The notes beneath the pieces are model-generated. The model made no database searches. It had not been told where the DNA came from and was given only the letters and a program-made list of their open reading frames with translations. The translations under genes and the position numbers were made by a program. A DNA stretch of 64,000 bases from NCBI RefSeq assembly GCF_010994375.1, contig NZ_WHMA01000012.1:29326-93325 (forward strand), given 5' to 3'. How positions within the stretch are numbered: the first letter of the stretch is position 1; each line of letters opens with the position of its first letter. Shown one piece after another: positions 59,135-64,000 of the stretch. This stretch comes from Halomonas sp. NO4. Its GTDB lineage: Bacteria; Pseudomonadota; Gammaproteobacteria; Pseudomonadales; Halomonadaceae.

Positions 59135-59581
59135 CTACCCCAAGCGGCTTGCCCAGGACTCGGCGGCGCTCTTGAGGAGATGGTGCACGTGTTCGAAGGC
59201 TTCCCGACTCTTGCGGTAGGGATCGGGAATGAATTCCCCTTGTTGATCAGGTGCGCCGAGCCAGCAGCCAAAGCACATGGTCTTGCCCATGGCAGTGGGA
59301 GAAAGCTCGCCCACGGCGCGACGCTGGCCTTCGCTCATGACCAGAATGAGGTCGGCGTGTTGCAACATGTCGACGGTCAGCTGTCGGGCTTGATGATCAC
59401 TAACATCGAGGCCGTCGGCTTCAGCGAGTTCGCGGGCGGTGGGTTCCACGCCATCGCCAACCAGAGCGCCGAGACCGGCGGAATAGATGCGTTTGCCGGG
59501 CAGGCGCTGCCGGAGCAGTGCCGCGCCCACCGGGCTACGGCAGATGTTGCCGGCACAGACCACCAAGATCGTGTCGAACAT
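59135..59581 (-). CDS. Low-molecular-weight protein-tyrosine phosphatase
   Basis: The 148-residue enzyme has the catalytic loop VVCAGNICRSPVGAALL (CxxxxxR, Cys near residue 9) and the general-acid motif DPYRKS near the C terminus. It belongs to the Wzb/Etp/Ptp group that acts with tyrosine autokinases in capsule and exopolysaccharide export, but no wza, wzc or kinase gene is in view. The ATG at 59581 has AGAGGAAGG upstream. It is divergent from the HPrK-like operon. Confidence 0.92.
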   Translation of the reverse strand: MFDTILVVCAGNICRSPVGAALLRQRLPGKRIYSAGLGALVGDGVEPTARELAEADGLDVSDHQARQLTVDMLQHADLILVMSEGQRRAVGELSPTAMGKTMCFGCWLGAPDQQGEFIPDPYRKSREAFEHVHHLLKSAAESWASRLG

Positions 59582-59728
59582 GGCCTTCCTCTGCCCTCAC
59601 TGGAAGTCGTCGCATCGCCTGTTCGACCTCACCAGGGAACGCCGCCTGGGAAGGTAGTGGGAGCGCCACGATCAGATGTGGCGTTTGGGGCCCCACCTGC
59701 CATCAATGCCTTGAACGTGACGACACGT

Positions 59729-59736
59729 GCTATACT
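59729..59736 (+). promoter_or_regulatory. Extended -10 promoter of the HPrK-like operon
   Basis: A TGC-TATACT extended -10 (hexamer at 59731-59736) lies about 116 bases before the HPrK-like start in the 270-base divergent region. No good -35 is found at 16-18 bases, as is common with extended -10 promoters. The rest of this region has no supported gene. Confidence 0.45.
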
Positions 59737-59851
59737 CTCAGCAATGTAGTTTTTATTATCCCATTGTTTCGAGATGTTGTTACCGTCACCCGGCTGCTGA
59801 ACTGCTGCTGAAATCAGGTCACGGCCGGCCGATGAGCACGGGAGCGGCTCC

Positions 59852-60883
59852 TTGCCAATATACCACGCAACAGGCTTGCCTTCCGGTGTCACTCGCATCG
59901 AACCGCTCGAGCGTCGGGGTCAAGACGCCGTGCGCTCCGCCCTCCTCTATCACTACCGCTGCTACGGCCTGCAGCTGGCCTCGCAGCTCGAGCTGCCGGA
60001 ACTAGTCACCACCCGCCCGGCCCCCTCGCCGGACGCCCGGATCCTCCTCGCCGAACTGCCCCCCGCCCGCGACGGCGAGCATACGGACACACCCTGGATA
60101 CAGGCCGATGAAACGCACTGCCAGCTGCAGTTCCCGGACGTGATGCGCCTGCGCATCGAGCAGGGCCGGCAAATCCTGGTCGAGCGTCGGGTAGGGCGCG
60201 GTGCCCCCCCGGGAGCGAGTGCCGCCGATATCCGGCTCTACCTGCTCGGCGGCGCCCTGGGCGCCTTGCTGCATCAGCGCCACTGGCTACCACTACACCT
60301 CAGCGCCCTGGAGACGCCGAGCGGCGTCTGGGGCTTCACCGGCCCCTCGGGGGCAGGCAAGTCGACCCTGGCGGCCTGGCTGCACCATCGCCAGGGCTGG
60401 CCACTGGTGAGCGACGATGTGGCGGTGATCCGGCCCGAGGAGACAACGCCCCTTCTCTACCCCGGCCCACCTCGCCTCAAGCTGTGGAAGGACACCCTGG
60501 CTAGCCTGGGTATCGCGTCCCACGGCCTGGTGCAGGATCTATCACGCACCGACAAGTACCACCTGCTCCGTCACCAGGGGTTCCAGCCCGCTGCCCGGCC
60601 GCTGAAGGCTCTGGTGGTGCTGGAGTCGGCTGCATCCGGCGAGGCCGCCAGCCTGGAACGGCTGCGAGGCGTGGCGGCCTTCCAGGCCGTGATGGCAACC
60701 ATCTACCGCCCCGAACTGGGGGCGCTGGAGCGCGCCCCGGGCCGGCTGATGCAGCAGGCGAGCGAGTTGGCCAACCGCATCCGCGTCTACCGCTTCCGGC
60801 GTCCCCGCTCGTTGGCCGCGATGACCACTCATTGGCGCCCGCTGATCGCGGCGATCAAGGCGGGAGACGAGCCGGATGCGTGA
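59852..60883 (+). CDS. HPr kinase-related protein
   Basis: The 343-residue protein has a P-loop (GFTGPSGAGKSTLAAWLH, about residue 165) and a following VSDDVAVI strand, in the manner of HPr kinase/phosphorylase-related (HprK_rel) proteins found in peptide-modification and export loci and in some exopolysaccharide systems. There is no N-terminal HPrK regulatory domain. The TTG at 59852 follows GGGAG and is the only good start, but it is rare, so an alternative start is possible. It overlaps the next gene by eight bases. Confidence 0.75.
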   Translation: MPIYHATGLPSGVTRIEPLERRGQDAVRSALLYHYRCYGLQLASQLELPELVTTRPAPSPDARILLAELPPARDGEHTDTPWIQADETHCQLQFPDVMRLRIEQGRQILVERRVGRGAPPGASAADIRLYLLGGALGALLHQRHWLPLHLSALETPSGVWGFTGPSGAGKSTLAAWLHHRQGWPLVSDDVAVIRPEETTPLLYPGPPRLKLWKDTLASLGIASHGLVQDLSRTDKYHLLRHQGFQPAARPLKALVVLESAASGEAASLERLRGVAAFQAVMATIYRPELGALERAPGRLMQQASELANRIRVYRFRRPRSLAAMTTHWRPLIAAIKAGDEPDA

Positions 60884-62069
60884 ATCGTCGAACGCTGCCC
60901 CACCCGTCCCCCTGCGCCTGCTGCTGTTGCTGGCACGCTTGGAGCTCACCCCGCCGCAGCACGACGCCGCCCTGGCGCTGTGCCAGCGCATCGACGACTG
61001 GAGCGCGCTGACCGAGCAAGCAAGTCGCGCCTTCATCCTGCCGCTGGTCTATCGCCACCTTCGCCGCCTGGCACCTGCATGTCTGCCGGCCGAGGAATTG
61101 ACCCGGATGCGTGACGCCAGCCTGGCCGTGGTCCGGCATAACCTGCGGCTGGCCGCCATCCCACAACGCCTGGCCAGCCAACTGCTCGAACCGCTGGGCG
61201 TGCCCTACCTCTTCTTCAAGGGGCCGGCGCTCGCAGCCCGCTACTACGCCGACCCGGGCCTGCGCTACAGCCGCGATATCGACCTGCTGGTACCCGGTGA
61301 GCGGATGGTCGACTTGCTCGCGGCCGCCCTGGAACAGGGCTGCACGCCCTGCCAGCCGGCGGCGCTGGAAGCGGATCGCGAGAGCCTGGCCTTCGCCGTA
61401 CATGCCCAGGGAGTCATCACCCTGTGCTCGCCGGAGGGCATTCCCCTCGAGATCCACCAACGGCTCGATCAGGAACCCGGCCTCTATGTCACCCGCGAGA
61501 TCCTGGCCGACGCCGAACCGCTATCGCTGGGCGACGACGTCATTCGGGTGATGCCGACCAGCGAGCTGTTTGTCTATCTCTGCCTGCACCATACCCGGCA
61601 TCACTGGTCCCGCCTGCACTGGCTGGTGGACCTGGATGCCATCCGGCGCCATCCGGACTTCGACCTGGATACGACGCGAGCGTGTGCCCGACGTCGGGGG
61701 CTGAGTGCCACCCTGGAGGCCGCCCTTGCCTTCCAGCATGCCTGTGCCGGCCCCGAGCCATGGCATGACGAGACCCTCGGGGCGCATGGGCATGCGTTGC
61801 TTCGCGACTGCCTGACCACCCTGCAGGGCGACTATGCTACCGAGCTGGCCCTGCGCCAGCGCAACACCACCAGTGACTTCGCCTACCCCTGGCAAACCCA
61901 GCGTTCACGGCGACTGGCATGGCGGCTAGGTCGCCTGGTGCGCCCCTGGCGGCCGAGCTACAGCGATTACCGCCAGCGTCCGCTGCCCCGCGACTGGCAG
62001 TGGCTCTACTGGTTCACCCGACCGGTGCGCGGTTTGGTGAAACACCTGCCACGCTCTCCCCGCTCATGA
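60876..62069 (+). CDS. Nucleotidyltransferase-family protein (PF14907-type)
   Basis: The 397 residues fit the uncharacterised NTP_transf_5 family: an N-terminal helical part, then LFFKGPALAARYYADPGLRYSRDIDLLVP, where K, and the RDID acids, form the nucleotide-transfer centre, and a C-terminal helical domain. In lasso-peptide and related RiPP loci such proteins accompany HPrK-like kinases and an ABC exporter. The start overlaps the upstream gene, and the stop overlaps the next start as ATGA, so the three genes are one operon. Confidence 0.8.
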   Translation: MRESSNAAPPVPLRLLLLLARLELTPPQHDAALALCQRIDDWSALTEQASRAFILPLVYRHLRRLAPACLPAEELTRMRDASLAVVRHNLRLAAIPQRLASQLLEPLGVPYLFFKGPALAARYYADPGLRYSRDIDLLVPGERMVDLLAAALEQGCTPCQPAALEADRESLAFAVHAQGVITLCSPEGIPLEIHQRLDQEPGLYVTREILADAEPLSLGDDVIRVMPTSELFVYLCLHHTRHHWSRLHWLVDLDAIRRHPDFDLDTTRACARRRGLSATLEAALAFQHACAGPEPWHDETLGAHGHALLRDCLTTLQGDYATELALRQRNTTSDFAYPWQTQRSRRLAWRLGRLVRPWRPSYSDYRQRPLPRDWQWLYWFTRPVRGLVKHLPRSPRS

Positions 62070-63916
62070 ATTGGCTCGCCAGACTACTCGCCCCGCTGGA
62101 CACCTTCCGGCGCATGCTGCCACTGCTGTGGCACAGTAGCCCCGGCTGGACCCTGGCGAGCAGCCTGCTGATGCTGCTCGAGGTGGCCTTCGCCCTGGGC
62201 GTGCTCTATCTACTCAAGCGACTGGTGGACATCATCACCGCCGGTCTCGCCGGCGGAGCCAGCGAAGCAAGCCTGACGCCGCTGCTGGGCCAGGTCGCCC
62301 TGACCGCCGCCTGCTCGCTGGCCTACCTGGCGGTTCGTGCCTTCGCCGGCCTAGCCCGGGAAACCCAGGGACTGCTGGTAGCCGAGCATATCGACACCCG
62401 GATCCATGCCACCGCCATCGATGCCGACCTTGCCTTCTACGAGAGTCCTCGCTACTTCGACACACTGCAACGAGCCAGGGAGGCGGGCAGTCAGCGCCCT
62501 GCCCAGGTCGTCGGCAACCTGTTGATGCTGTTCAAGAACGCCCTGATGCTGGGCGCGGTGGTCATGCTGATCGGCGCCATCGACTGGCGGCTGCTGCCGG
62601 TCCTGGTGCTGGCCATCGTTCCGGCGTTGCTGGTGCGCCTGCACTTCACGCGCCACTTTCATGACTGGCAGCGCCGGCGTATTCAGATGGAGCGCCGGGC
62701 CAGCTACCTTGACTGGCTGATCACCTCCGACCTGCACGCCAAGGAGCTGCGTCTCCACCGCCTGGGCGACTACCTGCGCGACCAGTATGCCAACCTGCGT
62801 GGCAGCATCCGCCGCGAGCGGCTGCAAATCACCTGGCGGCGCACCCGCCTCGAGCTCCTGGTGGCGGGCCTGGCGACCCTGGCCTTCTTCGGCGCCCTGG
62901 GCCTGCTCGTCTGGCAGACCCGCGAGGGGCGCAACAGTATGGGGGATCTGGTGCTCTTCCTGCTGATCTTCCAGCGCGCCCAGTCGATGGGCCAGGAATT
63001 GGTCCAGCAGCTCGGCAAGCTCTACGAGGACCACCTCTATATCGGCCTGCTGCTGGCCTTCCTGGAGATCCGCCCGAACCTCACCGACCCCGAGGCGCCG
63101 GAGCCCATCCCGGAGCCACTCAGCGAGGGGATCCGCTTCGAGAAGGTCGGCTTTCACTACCCGGGCAGCGACACTCCGGCGCTCAACGACATCGACCTGC
63201 GCATCGCCCCCGGACAGATCGTCGCCCTGGTGGGCGCCAACGGCTCCGGCAAGACCTCGCTGATCAAGCTGCTGTGCCGCCTCTACGATCCTACCCAGGG
63301 CCGCATCACCCTGGATGGCGTGGATATTCGCCGATACGGCCTCGAAGCCTATCGACGCCTGTTCAGCGTGATCTTCCAGGACTACGCCCACTATGCTGCC
63401 ACGGCAGGCGACAATATCCGCTTTGGCGATATCCAGGGCCCCGACGCCGAGGCGCGTATCGAAACGGCGGCCGAGAACGCCGGAGCCGCGCCCTTCATCG
63501 AGGCGCTGCCCTGGCGTTATCAGACGCCCCTCACGCGCATGTTCGACGACGGCCAGGAGCTGAGCATCGGCCAGTGGCAAAAGGTGGCCCTGGCGCGGGC
63601 CTTCCTCCATCGATCGCAGTTCATCATCCTCGATGAACCGACCAGCGCCCTGGATCCGGGCGCCGAATTCGAACTGTTCGAGAACTTCCGCGAGCGCATC
63701 GACCACCGCGGCGCTCTGATCATCAGCCACCGCCTTTCGACGGTGCGCCTGGCCGACTGCATCTATGTATTAGACAAGGGAGAAATTCGCGAGGCGGGGA
63801 CTCATGACGAGTTGATTGCAAGGAAGGGGGTCTACTGCGAGCTCTTCAACCGGCAAGCTTACCCCTATCGCAGGACCGACCGGGAGATCGATGTTCCTAC
63901 GGCTGGGGCGGGATAG
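62066..63916 (+). CDS. ABC exporter (membrane and ATPase fused)
   Basis: The 616-residue protein has about six membrane helices in the first 330 residues and a C-terminal ATPase with Walker A GANGSGKTSLIK, Q-loop FQDYAHY, signature LSIGQWQKVALARA (LSGGQ-like with Ile for Gly), Walker B FIILDEPTSALD and H-loop SHRLST. It is a half-size exporter that dimerises, like peptide or lipid exporters of the MsbA/McjD type. It overlaps the upstream nucleotidyltransferase as ATGA. The substrate is unknown. Confidence 0.9.
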   Translation: MNWLARLLAPLDTFRRMLPLLWHSSPGWTLASSLLMLLEVAFALGVLYLLKRLVDIITAGLAGGASEASLTPLLGQVALTAACSLAYLAVRAFAGLARETQGLLVAEHIDTRIHATAIDADLAFYESPRYFDTLQRAREAGSQRPAQVVGNLLMLFKNALMLGAVVMLIGAIDWRLLPVLVLAIVPALLVRLHFTRHFHDWQRRRIQMERRASYLDWLITSDLHAKELRLHRLGDYLRDQYANLRGSIRRERLQITWRRTRLELLVAGLATLAFFGALGLLVWQTREGRNSMGDLVLFLLIFQRAQSMGQELVQQLGKLYEDHLYIGLLLAFLEIRPNLTDPEAPEPIPEPLSEGIRFEKVGFHYPGSDTPALNDIDLRIAPGQIVALVGANGSGKTSLIKLLCRLYDPTQGRITLDGVDIRRYGLEAYRRLFSVIFQDYAHYAATAGDNIRFGDIQGPDAEARIETAAENAGAAPFIEALPWRYQTPLTRMFDDGQELSIGQWQKVALARAFLHRSQFIILDEPTSALDPGAEFELFENFRERIDHRGALIISHRLSTVRLADCIYVLDKGEIREAGTHDELIARKGVYCELFNRQAYPYRRTDREIDVPTAGAG

Positions 63917-64000
63917 TAGAGGATTGGGAGGGAGAGGGATCCCCCCACTGTCAAGCTAGTTGGAGTATCAGCGGCTGTTAGACTCTGAACGATGTGGGGC

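Noticed and set aside
59727..60005. A 92-codon frame upstream of and overlapping the HPrK-like gene, considered as a RiPP precursor
   Set aside because: It runs in another frame through the HPrK-like coding region and has no leader-core pattern.

Overview
The window comes from the chromosome of a high-GC gammaproteobacterium, most likely a Halomonas-like member of the Halomonadaceae. The evidence is gene content and order only: uvrY/gacA-uvrC-pgsA followed by tRNA Gly-Cys-Leu, ihfB-lapA-lapB-pyrF, leuS-lptE-holA with a divergent ybeL, and a long leuCDB-asd-fimV-truA-trpFBA-accD-folC-dedD-cvpA-purF-metZ run like that of pseudomonads. No species name can be read from the sequence.

Layout. 1-5.2 kb: end of an FAD-linked oxidase gene, then a minus-strand D-galactonate (De Ley-Doudoroff) operon (dgoD, dgoA, dgoK, an HpaI-type aldolase) preceded by a 3-hydroxyisobutyrate-dehydrogenase-like gene. 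5.3-9.2 kb: tRNA-Ala with its own promoter and terminator, then gacA-uvrC-pgsA and three tRNA genes behind a consensus promoter. 9.2-19.7 kb: FUSC membrane protein, nadB, sdhE-ygfX, ihfB-lapAB, pyrF, cfa, a PAS-GGDEF diguanylate cyclase and an aromatic/aspartate aminotransferase. 19.9-28.6 kb: NCS2 permease, dadA, MATE exporter, a PAS-GGDEF-EAL protein with a ruined GGDEF motif, an Fe/2-oxoglutarate dioxygenase and a yceI/cytochrome b561 pair. 28.8-46.5 kb: biosynthetic and envelope genes, all on the minus strand (Met, purine, folate, fatty acid, Trp, Leu), with a LysR regulator divergent from leuC. 47-54 kb: an unknown membrane protein, ybeL, leuS-lptE-holA. 54-58.5 kb: accessory signalling (PruR-like periplasmic protein plus membrane diguanylate cyclase, split by a TnpB element) and a PA2779/PA2778-type pair. 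58.5-64 kb: DUF488, a possible transposase scrap, a low-molecular-weight phosphatase, and an HPrK-like kinase/nucleotidyltransferase/ABC exporter operon that runs to the window edge.

The most interesting signal is at 54.0-57.0 kb. A sulfite-oxidase-fold periplasmic protein without the molybdenum-ligating cysteine sits in front of a membrane diguanylate cyclase, an arrangement like the pterin sensor PruR and its partner. An IS200/IS605-type element encoding an intact TnpB nuclease lies exactly between them. Removing 54565-55868 on paper restores a TGATG stop/start overlap between the two genes, so the element apparently landed in the coupling junction of an operon. Other leads are a UPS-like (GacA-site-like) palindrome upstream of the 16.9 kb diguanylate cyclase, a five-run GGGG/CAA repeat at 48.94 kb, a compound inverted repeat inside the leu operon, and the truncated RiPP-like or polysaccharide-like operon at the right edge.

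Most of the rest is ordinary core metabolism. Long antisense reading frames are common here because of the high GC content and were not annotated.
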